DNA from: Synaphobranchus kaupii | Taxonomy: Eukaryota; Chordata; Actinopteri; Anguilliformes; Synaphobranchidae | DNA: 64,000 bases | Direction of reading: 5' to 3' | Assembly (NCBI GenBank): GCA_029718625.1 | Contig: CM056383.1 | Coordinates: 16,219,897-16,283,896, forward strand | Shown: positions 52,816-64,000 of the stretch, piece after piece | Layout: each line of letters starts with the position of its first letter | How positions within the stretch are numbered: the stretch's first letter is position 1 | Position numbers and translations under genes: made by a program | Notes under the pieces: generated by a model | The model's database searches: none | Told to the model about the DNA's origin: nothing | Seen by the model: only the letters and a program-made list of their open reading frames with translations

Positions 52816-54255
52816 GCCCTCGTCCGCCTCTCATCCTCCGTCTGACAGGTGATGGGTGCACTTCACAGACGCGTGCAGCAGCGGGTTTGAGGGGTCAGAG
52901 GTCACCCAGCGGACCGCATCGCACCACGGTGCTGAGGTCAGTCGTGGTGCGCCGTGCAGCAGCGAGGCTTTACACATATGTGAAGAATTACATTCCACTG
53001 ATACATCCCGTACATGCAAAACGTGTAAGTTGCTCATGGAACTACATGTGAATATGTGGTGAAGAAATAAGAGTGCTGCTGAAACATTGTTCATCTTAAA
53101 TCTCTATGTAGCTCTATAGATACTAATGAACCGTTCCTTATGAACCAGACCATTCCTGACTGAGACACGCCCCCCCACAGCACTGACCTTGACTGATTCA
53201 GAGCAGTAGAAGATTTGTGTGATGGACAGGTGAAAGACGTGGCGGGGGACGGCCTTATTTAAATGATGCTCTACTATCAGGGGCTCTTCCCCTCGCGCTC
53301 CATAACCCAGTTAAACTCAGCAAACCTGCTACTCAGCTGGGTGAGGATGACAAGCCAAGTCAGACACTCGAGTCTGTAATGGAGGCACTTATGTCTGTGC
53401 CTAAGTGTGAATCACTGCGCCAGTTTTACACAAGTGGATAAAAGCCACTTTATTCACAAAGTGTAAAATATATATATAAAAGTATACACTATTCCGCTCA
53501 GAGTAAACCTTGTCACTCTCTCCCCCAGCTCTCTTCTTTATCTGCTAATCTGTTTCCCTCCACTGTCTCCACCCAGTCGTTTGTCATTGAACGTTATTAA
53601 TTCTGAGTCATTATTTTACAGCAGAGGTCAGACTCACAGGAGGAGGCTTGGAGGTGTTCGATCTGTGACTCTGAAGAGCCTGGGCAATTCTCACTATCAC
53701 AGTGGAAACCTGACACAGGTCCTGATTAAATCGAAACCCTGACCCAACCCCCCATGAGGAAATAACCAAGCACCCCCCCCCCCCCCCCCCCAGGCAAGAG
53801 GCTCCAGAGTAGTGCACAGGCACAGGCTTAGCTCAAATAGCCCGCGCAGTGTGGGTTAGAGCCAAGGCATTGTGGGTAGGACACATTGTGGGCGCGGCAT
53901 AAACGCCTTCTGGCACTCAGCGAAAGAAAGCAGATCGTTCACGCTGCACTGGAGCTATGGAATTGATTACGATTTGCCAAACAAAATATTCAGGCCTGAT
54001 TACATCTGCTGGAGAATTGTTGAATGCTGCGAGCGGACGGCATCTGTCCGAATCAGATTAGTATCGATTTACTACGACGATGAGCGCGCACAACTACCAA
54101 CGAAATTCCTTCATCCGACGGCACAGGCTGGAACAAGCGCTGCTGAAAGCTGAAGCTTATAAGAACAATTACCTTACTGCAGAGGAGTGGAATGAATTGC
54201 AAATACCAACAATAAAATAATAAAATAAGTGTGAGTGAGGATAAATGAATAAAAT
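52816..54255. other. mgat5 upstream intron segment
   Basis: A C run at 53773-53791. No exon supported. Confidence 0.4.
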
Positions 54256-54410
54256 GAATGAGGATGATGGTGTATGTGAATGAGGATGATGGTGTATGTG
54301 AATGATGATGATGGTGTATGTGACGGAGGATGATGGTGTATGTGGATGAGGATGATGGTGTATGTGAATGAGGATGATGGTGTATGTGACGGAGGATGAC
54401 GGTGTGAGCC
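54256..54410. repeat. 22-bp minisatellite, seven copies
   Basis: The unit is GAATGAGGATGATGGTGTAT plus GT, with GACGG and GGATG variants. Confidence 0.95.
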
Positions 54411-54734
54411 TCCAGAGTGCCGCTGCGGTTCTCCATGTGCATCGCTCATGAGTGACAGCGTGTCTACTGATGCCATTAATTGCACAGTGACACGGCGACG
54501 GGCCATTCGGCAGGAAGAATGGCCGTTACCTCAGCCGGCAAATAGGCAGCGTCGGCCACAAATTACCATGGGCGGGTGTGCGTGCGCACACACACACACA
54601 CACACACAGACACACACACACCCTGTTGCTCTTTAGTTGCATACAGCCAAACTCCCCCTCCTTCAGTAAAGCAGCTGTTATCTCCTAACTACCAGGTCCA
54701 CACCCCATGATTCCCACCAAATGACTGAGGACAA

Positions 54735-55160
54735 AAAGCAAGATTACATTGCATCCCATTCATTCAGCAGACTCTCTTATCTAGAGAGAATTACAATGTA
54801 GGAGAACTTAAGTCCATTCACCTGATTAATGCGAGTAATAGTGTCAGACCTGACTAACAACTTTCCCAGGCCAACAAGGTACAGATTCCTCATCACTACA
54901 GCAACAGTGCAAGTTACTAATGCTACCAACCGAAAAACAAAACCCGGAATACATACAGATTACATCCATAACAAGCCCAAATAAGAAAAAAAGTGAAACC
55001 AGAAAAAACACCATAACCTGAACTAGCAAAAGGTGAGAGACTTAACTGGTGGGCAGAGGAGGGGAACCAACAGGAAGTCTGAAGAGGTGGGTCTTCAGCC
55101 GGCGTCTGAAGGTGGACAATGATTCTGCTGCCCTGTCCACCGCAGGAAGCTGACTGGATG
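54735..55160. repeat. interspersed fish repeat
   Basis: It starts with CATTCAGCAGACTCTCTTAT and ends near GGTGGGTCTTCAGCCGGCGT, blocks I recognise as widely dispersed in fish genomes. The family is uncertain. Confidence 0.45.
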
Positions 55161-56961
55161 ATTGACAGATAGGCTGCCCAGCTTACATATTGGATGCACA
55201 AACACAGCCACACTTGTACACACTGAACTGAACCTTAGATGGCAGCTTGCAGGTATGCAAGTTTGGCCTCTTCCCCAACCTCTTTAAAGCGAGGGAAGGG
55301 ACTAAAAGTACATACCGGAAAGCTGAAAAAGTAAAATAAAAAGTGTGGAAAAGTGGACTCTTCTGCCATTGTTCAACTAACATGTTTTCAGTGCTATATG
55401 TTCAAACTGCATTTTGGAGAGTTAACCCTCCAACAATAAAAAATTGAGGAAAAATGCCATGCTCAGTCAGTCTGTGGTCCAAAGGGAACCATGAGAAATG
55501 TACATTTATATTTACTGAATGCATGCAGAATCAATGCTCACAGTACTGCAGTCTGCAAAAAGTGCTTCTCGATGAATACATCAGATGTAATGGAGTGCAG
55601 AGGTTTTCCGAAATCTTATGAAAGCATGGCAATTTCAATTGTGCCCCCGTACAGAAAAATAAGCAATTTCATTTTGAAAGTCTTGGTTTAATTTATTTCT
55701 CCTACTTTGTCAAATTTAGATAATGAAAAACTAGCAGCCGCCCTATGATGTGCTGAATCCAGCCAGAGCAAGTGAGCTTTCTCAATACTGGCAAGAAGTA
55801 AATAAATCAACTTTTAAAATACGGGACCAACAGACTACACAAGCACTGCTGCAAACAGGATTGGCGCGCATGCAAACTGGCTTTGCTTTGCTTCCAAAAT
55901 GGCAGCCCGTGGAAAGCAGTCATCAACGACTGCCTTTCAGCTGCCTGTCTCGACACAAGGGCAAAATCAGCATCTTCATTCCACGCCGCTCACCTGAGTC
56001 CCGGCTGAAGACATTCACTCCCAATTAAGGCTCAATTAAGGCAGCGCTGAGATTATGATCTCTTAATCCTCCTGCCAGCTCAGCACAGAGGACCAAAAAA
56101 ATGTTACGCCACCTTGGCCGAAGGGGGAATCTGGGAGGGGCGGCTTTGTTCTAGTCCTCACAGACACCTGACCTCGCAGCTTCCTGATGGGCTGTACTTG
56201 GCCTGAACAAGCCAGAACAATGCTGAATTCCAAAGTTGGGAGTTTCAGTTTGGCCTGTGTAGCGCGTTACGCTGACGTGACCGTGGTCTCTCTCCTTAAA
56301 TGACGCTTCCCTTCCGTGACCCTGTACCTGGTTCGGTCACAGTCTTTTCAATCCACCTGTGTCGCTTCCTTAATAACCGGTGCAAGACTGTATTTCTACT
56401 CTACTCTGTATTTCAACTCTTTTATTCTACAAGCAATTTTCACTGTGGCTATTTTATTTTCCACTATTCAGTTTTTGAGAGTTTGGCAAAAGAAGAGCAG
56501 CGGCCTAAACACTCCCAATAAGTAGAACCAGTCTGGTTTTGTAGGTTTAATGGAAGTGGTGTGAAACTGTACAGTGGTGTATGTGACTCTACTTACACAT
56601 ACACCATCTGTAAGTAGAGTGTGAGACTTATGAAATATGAATAAATAGGTACGCGTATGAAAGTATGAAATACATAAATTGTAGAAACTTGCATATTGGA
56701 GCTTCAAACCAGAATGAATAACATATTAAATCTAATAATCTCTTAAATTGAAATGACTGAAAGGGAGTAAACAATATATTGATCCAATAAAAATATTAGC
56801 GGCTTAATGTAACATTAACCTAGATTACGCTATGAAAACAATAAGGCAATGTAATAATTATGGCTTAATACTCTGACATCAAGAAGCTTAACCACAATAC
56901 AATTAATCTCCAGTTTAATTTATATATACCTTGGGGACATTGTAGCATAAATAACTTATTC
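55161..56961. other. mgat5 upstream intron segment
   Basis: A short hairpin (GTGACTCTACTTACACATAC with its partner GTAAGTAGAGTGTGAG) at about 56580-56628. Otherwise nothing recognised. Confidence 0.4.
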
Positions 56962-58070
56962 ACTGCAAAAACCACAACTTATCTGCCTGTGGGGTGAGAT
57001 AGTTTTACTAATTTCAAGATTTGCCAGTAGGGTAAGATAATTTCACTTGTTAAGCAAAAAGTAACAAGAGATTTTAAGTCTCATTACAAGACTAAAACAC
57101 TTGTTAAGTATGGCGGCATATCAATGCCAAAAATCGCGAGAGAAACTAAAATCTACTCGCGTGGAAGTCAAGGAGCCGTGTGCACAGCCCAAAACTGTGT
57201 GCATGCAAATTGTTTTGGCGTGTGTTTTCACCGAACTCGCACATGAGGAAAGTCCATATTTGAGTGCAATACTGAAGCCTTTGAGGACAGGCTTTGAGTG
57301 CACACATAACCTGAAGGAGTGCGCAAAACTCTTATCCAAGCACAGCCACTGCTTTTGCTCATGTTTCTCTTTCCTGCTCGCGCAACAATTTTTTCTTTTT
57401 GGCGGGCGGGGTCAACATTAGCTATAGATTCAGTCTGTGTTCTGTCATAGTTTTGGGGCAGGGCCAGCGAGGGGAAAAAGAATTCTGCATATGTCACTGT
57501 TCTGAGTAGGGACACATCATAGATCAAGTTAACTATCATTGTTATTTTATTATAATGTCAGAAAATTACATTGACACGTTGTATCCTAAAGATAATTTAG
57601 GATACAAAGATAATTTAAAAAATAAATAAACCAAACAGTACGCAACTCGAGTGCTGTCCTTATGCGGTTACAGAGTGGATCGAACACTGGACTCCGCTAT
57701 CATTCCGACATCTTCTTCTGTCTTATTGAATCCCCCAGAACCATGTCAACTACATTATGATCCAGTGGCGTACCGTCGGCTGTAAAATAGGCCTTCCAAA
57801 CCTTACCTTTATACAGATATTCATCTCAATCTGTTTCCATTTATAGTTCTTAATTATCAATCAAGCAATTAACTGAATAACAAATATCAGTAGAGCAAGT
57901 TTTTCTGTGCTAGCATTTTTCTTTGCGTCATAAAATTAGTTCTGTAAAATGACACACAAAAACAATTTGCATGCACAGAGTGCATGCACACGGCTCCTCG
58001 ATTTCCACACATTTCTCGCGATTTTTAGCATTGATATGCCGCCGTAGTTAAGACAGACATTTTTTGCAGT
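56962..58070. mobile_element. 1.1-kb foldback element, ACTGCAAAAA ends
   Basis: It starts ACTGCAAAAA and ends TTTTTTGCAGT. Inner arms at 57112-57216 and 57958-58050 (GGCGGCATATCAATGC, ATCGCGAGA, GAGCCGTGTGCA, GCATGCAAATTGTTTT) are inverted copies. The ends differ beyond about 10 bp, so it may be composite. No transposase seen. Confidence 0.7.
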
Positions 58071-58706
58071 ATCGGTTAGCAAAGAATGCATTTAACGTAA
58101 CGGACAAAATAATGCTTTTAAAATGGGCTATTTACAATATTACTATTAAGAACACAGATATTGATTGGCAAGGGAGAGTGGATGGAAACGATCGTCTTTT
58201 GTCAGCTTCTCTGTTGTCACGGCAACGCAGCAGACTCGCGATTACAAAGAAGCAAGTCGTATCAAAACATAAACAAGGAACTATGCCAGTAGAGGCAGCC
58301 AACAATTAACACAAACAACAGAACAACAGCAGTGACAAAGCCAACGGACGACCTTTTTGTTGTCAGGTGCACCAGAGTTTGTTTTGTTTTTAATTGTTAG
58401 GCTGAATTTTCTGCCCCCCCAATTGCCTATGTTTCCAGTATCTTGTGTATCTTTGACATTTTGACAATTAAAAGGCATTAAAGAGACTAGATGCTGCTCA
58501 CGTAACATGGGCTTCAAACCAAGGGGACAAAAAACAAAAACCAAACCATCACACATTTTCAGCGGTTAGCAGAGGGCATGAAGCGGGAGGGTGAGTTGTG
58601 ACCAGAAAAAACCTGATTATCTGCCACATTGCTCTAATGATGTCACTCTCCCACCTTACAGCGGAGATACGATACAGCGGAGCCTGGAGAGAGATTTCTA
58701 AAGCCT
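58071..58706. other. mgat5 upstream intron segment
   Basis: No gene or repeat recognised. Confidence 0.4.
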
Positions 58707-59021
58707 AAAGCCTAATATATACTGTGTCGTGCGACAAAAACGAAGGTGTCGCATGACGCTTCGCGTTTAAACTTCAGCAAAAGCCTGAGGGGAGGGTTCT
58801 GGTGTCTCCGTGGTAATGAGATGCCAAACTTCTGACCATATGTTTACACTTGGAAACCGTCCAATCACACTGTGCGACAATGACGACGTCCACGACAATA
58901 CAGAATCCTTTCTCTCATTGAGAGAAAGTGTTGTGTAACACTTTTTTCAGTTGAAAATACGTCATTTTTGTTAAGTGAAACTTCTCGAAAGTGTCATGCA
59001 ACAAAGGATAAATTAGGCTTT
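58707..59021. mobile_element. MITE with AAAGCCTAAT ends
   Basis: The left end AAAGCCTAATATATACTGTG and the inverse of the right end (AAAGCCTAATTTATCCTTTG) share about 10 perfect and then partial bases, including GTGTCGTGCGACA against its counterpart GTCATGCAACA. 315 bp, non-coding. Confidence 0.65.
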
Positions 59022-59880
59022 ACTCAGGCACTCGGAGCCGTGGCCGAGACGGGCACAGCAGTGCCCTTCACTCTCATTCCTCTTAGGCACCACCATCAAA
59101 CCCAAGTCTCCCCTCAGCCGAGGCCTGGTACTTCAACCCAGGACTGGGGTGAGGATCCAGGGCACCGCCATTGTGTTGGGGGACGATAATTTCCCTCTCA
59201 TAACTCAAGGGATCTAACGGCCCCTCGTTTCGTCGGGAAAACAGGAAAATAAAATGTGCTGTTGGGTACAGAGAGTGGGATGTAATTCAATCCTGATTTC
59301 AGGCTGAGAGAATTAACATCCCAGATCCTCCCAGTTATTTCGAGGGGTTTTTCGGGACGGAAAGTTAGCACGGCAAGCGGGCCGCCTCAGGAGGACAAAG
59401 GACCCGACTGTTTCCACGGCGCAAACGGCATCGCAGACGAGGAAGAAAGGGCCTCCTACAGTGCCCTTTCCAGTTTGTAACTCAATCGTCATAATTTTAT
59501 TTCCAACCTAATAACATTTCCACACAAAGGCCCCATTCAAAGGTCCGAGCACTTCAGCGCTCTCGAGTAAAAACACACCTTTCATTTTCTAAGACAGCGC
59601 AGAATTGGAAAAACCAATAAAAAAGGAGCGTGTTGCGGTGTTGTGTTAGAGCTGTGCTATGCCATTGTACTATGCAGTGATGCCTCTCAGTTGGAGCCAT
59701 TTTGTGTCAGAATAAGAAAATGAATGAAGCAGTCAGACTTGGTGGTGGTGCGTGGGAGTTAAAGCTGACTGGGGTCATATGCAGTAGTGCTCTCCAAGCG
59801 TAGCCTTAGTGAAGCTGTAGAACTGAACCATGTGAATACACAAACCCTGGACTGTTATGCTCCTGGTGGCAGAAACAAGA
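59022..59880. other. mgat5 upstream intron segment
   Basis: No gene or repeat recognised. Confidence 0.4.
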
Positions 59881-59882
59881 TA

Positions 59883-61508
59883 CAGTTGTGTTCAAAAAGA
59901 TGGCAGTACAACATCAGTAACCTGATGAACCACTGTTATTAGTAGTAGTGTTATTTCTGCATGGCAAATAATTTACTTGTAGATGTAGTGTAATAGAAAA
60001 ACAACAGACCCAACTGTCATGACATGCACGCTGCTTGTTCTGAGTAATTGACTCATTCATTGAAAGGGGCGTGTTCAAAATAATAGCAGTGTGGAGTTTA
60101 ATTAGAGAATTCATTCATTCTGTGAAAAAACAGGTGTCATTGTCCTATATTAAGGAAGAAGGGAAGCAAATGTTTCACACATTGTTATAAATTATATTTC
60201 CTTCTGAATTGCTAAGTAAATGGGCCATTCAAAACATTGTTCGGAGGAACAACGTAATTTGATTAAAAAGTTGATTGGAGAGGGGAAAACGTACAAGAAG
60301 TGCAGCAAATTATAGGATGCACAGCTAAAATGATCTCAAATGCTTTAAAATGGCAACAAAAACCCGAAACACGCAGAAGAAAACAAGCAACTACTGTTAA
60401 AACGGATCGAAGAATAGTCAGAATGGCAAAGATTCAGCCAATCATCACCTCCAGAAAGATCAAAGATGATCTAAAATTACCTGTAAGTGCTGTTACAGTC
60501 AGAAGACGTTTGATTGAAGCTAAGCTATCAGCAAGAAGCCCCCGTAAAGCACCATTGTTGAAAACACGGCATGTGCAGAATCGGTTAAAATTTGCCAAGG
60601 AAACATCGATTGGCCCAAAGAGAAATGGCGTAACATTCTGTGGACTGATGAGAGTAAAATTGTTCTTTTCGGGTCTAGTGGTCGTCGACAGTACGTCAGA
60701 CGATCCCCGGGTACTGAATTCAAGCCACAGTACACTGTGAAGACAGTGAAGCATGCTGGCGCAAAAATCATGGTATGGGGATGTTTTTCATACTACGGTG
60801 TTGGGCCTATTTATCGTATACCAGGGATCATGGATCAGTTTGAATACATCAAAATACTTGAAGAGATTATGTTGCCGTATGCCGAAGAGGAAATGCCCCT
60901 GAAATGGGTGTTTCAACAAGACAACGACCCCAAACACACGAGTAAGCGAGCAACATCTTGGTTCCAGACAAAAAGGATTGAGGTAATGGAGTGGCCAGCT
61001 CAATCCCCCGACCTCAACCCCATTGAAAACTTGTGGGGTGACATTAAAAATGCAGTTTCTGAAGCAAAACCCAAAAATTCACAGGAACTGTGGAATGTAG
61101 TTCGTTCATCCTGGGCTGAAATACCTGTTTCTAGGTGCCAGAAGTTGGTTGACTCGATGCAACGCAGATGCGCAGCAGTTATCAAAAACAATGGTTATGC
61201 AACTAAATATTAGTTCAGTAATTTAAAGTGAAGTTAAATCTTGAAAGATTTCTTCAGTTTATACAGTAAGTGCTTGAGTTTGAAGAGAAAAATGTCGACA
61301 CTGCTATTTTTTTGAACAGATAAATATTCCTTTTCTTTGCTTCCTGTAAAAGAATAACGCAGACTTGATAAAAGTTGTTAATGCTTTGATTTGGAATTGA
61401 ATGTGTAATGTTTCCACTACATTTGAAATATGGAACTAAAAGCTATTAAAAAATATTTGCACTTTATTCACTTTTTTTAACGCACTGCTATTTATTTGAA
61501 CACAACTG
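59883..61508. mobile_element. Tc1/mariner transposon with IR/DR ends
   Basis: 1626 bp, ends CAGTTGTGTTCAAA and TTTGAACACAACTG, flanked by TA at 59881-59882 and 61509-61510. Each end has an outer and an inner copy of the motif TGTTCAAA...ATAGCAGTG (about 59888, 60072, 61297, 61479), the IR/DR pattern of fish Tc1 elements. The transposase inside carries two frameshifts. Confidence 0.95.
60220..61213 (+). pseudogene. Tc1-type transposase, two frameshifts
   Basis: It begins MGHSKHCSEEQRNLIKKLIG at 60220. A missing base near 60297 and another near 60603 break the frame; allowing for both, it would be about 331 residues, the usual length. The middle has the DNA-binding helix region. The catalytic DD34E set is visible: WTDESKI (about 60639, in the shifted frame), QQDNDPKHTS (first Asp of DND, about 60922), and NPIENLW (Glu, about 61027), with 34 residues between the last two. 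It ends NNGYATKY and TAG. Confidence 0.93.
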
Positions 61509-61599
61509 TATAGGGAGGTGTGCAGGGAGGAAATTATTTACAATTATTTAACCAAACGACACTGAATTTCCACCGCCAAACCCTTCTGCTAACTGTACC

Positions 61600-61770
61600 A
61601 TACACTCTCAGAAAAAAGGGTTCTTTGCCTTGTCTCATTAGAGGAAGCCTTTTTAGTTATTTTAAGAACCCTCTATGTTAGGTGTGAAAAAGTGTGAAAG
61701 CTCCATTTTACCTGACAAATAAACCTTTAATAATATAGGGTTCCTCTATGGAGACACAGAGGAGCTTTTT
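61600..61770. repeat. candidate MITE fragment
   Basis: It contains GAAAAAAGGGTTCTTTGCC and, inverted, the CCTCTATGG/GGTTCCTCTATGG type of block common in fish. Ends are not defined. Confidence 0.35.
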
Positions 61771-61929
61771 GGAACTCTTTCTTCATGAGTTCAGTGCTCC
61801 GTTTCGACAATCAACAGTGTACAGAGACCGCAACACTGCGTGTATGGAGGAAAGTCATGGAGGCGGAGTTTGTGTGTTGGACTGCTTAATAATGACACTG
61901 GACATCTCGGGACAGCGGGGGCTATTTTT

Positions 61930-62115
61930 AATCATGGCTGTATTCCACTTTAATTCACTTAATTAGTTTGATTAATGCAATGATTATACTGAATGTCTTT
62001 GTTTGATATGTTTGTGTGTTGTGGGTCTGCCCCACTGTCTATGTCTTTTTTGTTGTTGCTGGGGCTACAACTGAAGTTCCCTAGCGGGAAAATAAAAGTT
62101 ATTCTATTCTATTCT
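61930..62115. repeat. retroelement tail with TTCTA repeats
   Basis: CCCTAGCGGGAAAATAAAAG is followed by TTATTCTATTCTATTCTAT, like the 3' tail of a fish LINE or SINE. Confidence 0.5.
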
Positions 62116-62169
62116 ATACTATACTGCAGTATATTTAAAATATATTGTGACAATAATTTTTATATTTTT

Positions 62170-62335
62170 CCATAAGGGAAAGGCTGTAGGTTCAATCCCC
62201 AGCTGGGATGTCGTCCTTTGACCAGGGAAGGGCTTCAGTAAATATCCAGCTGTATAAATGGATTGTACGTAAAAATGTTATTTGCACAAGTAACTCTGGC
62301 CAAGAACATCTGCTAAATGTGGAAATGTGACGCAA
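62170..62335 (+). repeat. SINE 3' part
   Basis: A B-box-like GTAGGTTCAATCCCCAGC, then GGGCTTCAGTAAATATCCAG and ATCTGCTAAATGTGG. It is related to the SINE at 47229..48080. Confidence 0.65.
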
Positions 62336-62525
62336 CTTAATGTACCATTAGATCATGTGTAGTGACCAGAAAATAGAGAAAAATATTAATGAAATTGTTT
62401 CTGTGTGTTATCACCACTCCAGTCTCAGGAACTGAAGCAGCAAGACCTGGTTTTTGAGGCTCACAGAGTATCTCCCTATCTGTACAGTGAAAAGACACAC
62501 ACTACACCAATTTATGAGGCGAGAC

Positions 62526-63070
<545 letters not shown>

Positions 63071-63339
63071 TCGCACCTCACTCTGCAAATGTACACACTC
63101 ACCAGGGGAAATGCCATTTTGTTTGGTCACAGCAATACACACATGAACCAGCAGGTGAGAAATTCATAACAACCAGCGGAGGCCAAGATTAGCTGATGCT
63201 GCATCTACAATAACACGTCAAGCAGCACACGAAGCGAAATCTAACTCGCTTGCATAAATGCATAACTCGCTTTTAAAATCTGTCACATGCATGAAACGAA
63301 AACCATGAATCAAGCAGTAGCAAATATATGAATTGAACA

Positions 63340-63835
63340 AAATTCCTAGGTCATGTAGTAGAGGCAGAAACTCAGGGTGTTTTCAAGACCAGACTTGATA
63401 TGTTGCTAGATCAGAGGTGGGCAACGAGGGCCGTATCCATTTCTGGTTTTCATGCCAACTTCTGGCCTTAATTACCTAATTAGCCCTAATATTTACGCCA
63501 TCTCACATTTTAGCTACGATTCTTAATAAGCGCATGAATGACAGCCAAAGGCGTCTTGTGTCCCTATATGAAACATTTTAATGTGATCTAATCTACCAGT
63601 GTAGGTGTAAACAGCCAATTAGCTCACTTAGCTGGGGTAATTGGCGGGAACAAAAACCAGCATACACACCAGCCCTCCAGGACTGGAATTGCCCACCCCT
63701 GTGCTAGATACTACCTAGTTGGCAGGTAAATGGTGAGCACTAGGTATCCTTTAGTGGTAGGAAAATGGGGAGCATTGTTGGGCTGAATGGCCTGTTCTCA
63801 ACATTAAGTTATGTTATGTTAAAATACAAATAGAT
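63340..63835 (+). mobile_element. L2/CR1-like LINE 3' end, split by a hAT MITE
   Basis: The codons around TTCAAGACCAGACTTGATAT and the terminal GGCTGAATGGCCTGTTCTC with TTATGTTATGTT repeats are typical of the 3' end of fish L2/CR1 elements. The piece is interrupted at 63412..63701. Confidence 0.65.
63412..63701. mobile_element. hAT-like MITE with perfect 8-bp duplication
   Basis: The ends are CAGAGGTGGGCAA and TTGCCCACCCCTG. TGCTAGAT is repeated exactly at 63404..63411 and 63702..63709. 290 bp. Confidence 0.92.
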
Positions 63836-63840
63836 AAATA

Positions 63841-64000
63841 TACACTGCCCGGCCAAAAAAAAAGTCGCCATTGCACCCGTCATGCATAGTGCCCACTGGA
63901 TAAGCATCTGGAGGCAGTGTTATGATCTGGGGTTGCTTCAGTTGGTCAGGTCTAGGCTCAGCAACATTATGCAGCAATAAAATGAAGTCAGCGAAGTACC
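63841..64000 (+). mobile_element. Tc1-like element, internally deleted, cut by window end
   Basis: TA then CACTGCCCGGCCAAAAAAAA AGTCGCCA is a Tc1-type terminal repeat. It joins within about 30 bp to transposase-like codons reading GGSVMIWGCFSWSGLGSA, which belong to the middle of a Tc1 transposase, with a stop just before. So the 5' half of the transposase is missing. Confidence 0.75.

Noticed and set aside
53635..53706. Possible extra mgat5 exon (acceptor GTGTCAG, donor CCT|GTGAGT, phase-compatible with W1)
   Set aside because: The 72-nt piece is open, but its peptide does not resemble the stem region of MGAT5 as I know it. The upstream exons are more likely outside the window.
60434..60771. 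Antisense open frames across the Tc1 transposase
   Set aside because: Shadows of the transposase reading frame.

Overview
The window is nuclear DNA of a ray-finned fish. Genes are split by introns with GT-AG ends, CA/GA microsatellites are dense, and the intergenic and intronic DNA carries typical fish tRNA-derived SINEs, hAT-like MITEs, a Tc1 transposon and a CR1/L2-type LINE. Species cannot be read from the sequence.

Only two host genes can be supported, and they face each other tail to tail. At the left edge, on the + strand, lie the last two coding exons of tmem163 (282..423 and 812..872), a vesicular zinc transporter. On the - strand, fourteen coding exons of mgat5 (alpha-1,6-mannosylglycoprotein 6-beta-N-acetylglucosaminyltransferase A, GnT-V) run from 48179 down to a stop codon at 9066. 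They encode about 606 residues, which corresponds to human MGAT5 from about residue 136 to the end. The start codon, transmembrane anchor and stem exons are not in the window and must lie beyond 64000. MGAT5 and TMEM163 are also convergent neighbours in human, so this is conserved microsynteny. The two genes have no known joint function beyond adjacency.

Layout: 1-872 tmem163 end; 873-5940 tmem163 3' region and intergenic DNA with a 47-bp minisatellite, a foldback MITE, a SINE split by a hAT MITE, and CA/CT repeats; about 5940-9065 probable mgat5 3' UTR; 9066-48179 mgat5 exons and introns, containing a 748-bp palindromic element, a 5-kb decayed LINE (18.36-23.34 kb), several MITEs and minisatellites, a 15-bp minisatellite (37.4-38.1 kb) and SINEs; 48180-64000 upstream intron of mgat5, with minisatellites, a large foldback element, a Tc1 transposon with intact ends but a broken transposase, a 540-bp TG array, and at the right edge a hAT MITE inside an L2-like tail plus the start of a second Tc1 copy.

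Points most worth checking: a one-base insertion that breaks the mgat5 frame in the exon at 15049..15196; an 84/85-bp duplication that copies an exon end together with its splice donor (about 44594-44765); and repeats or transposons lying within about 10-50 nt of several mgat5 splice sites. I found no convincing new multi-gene system. The novelty is in repeat architecture and possible splicing effects.
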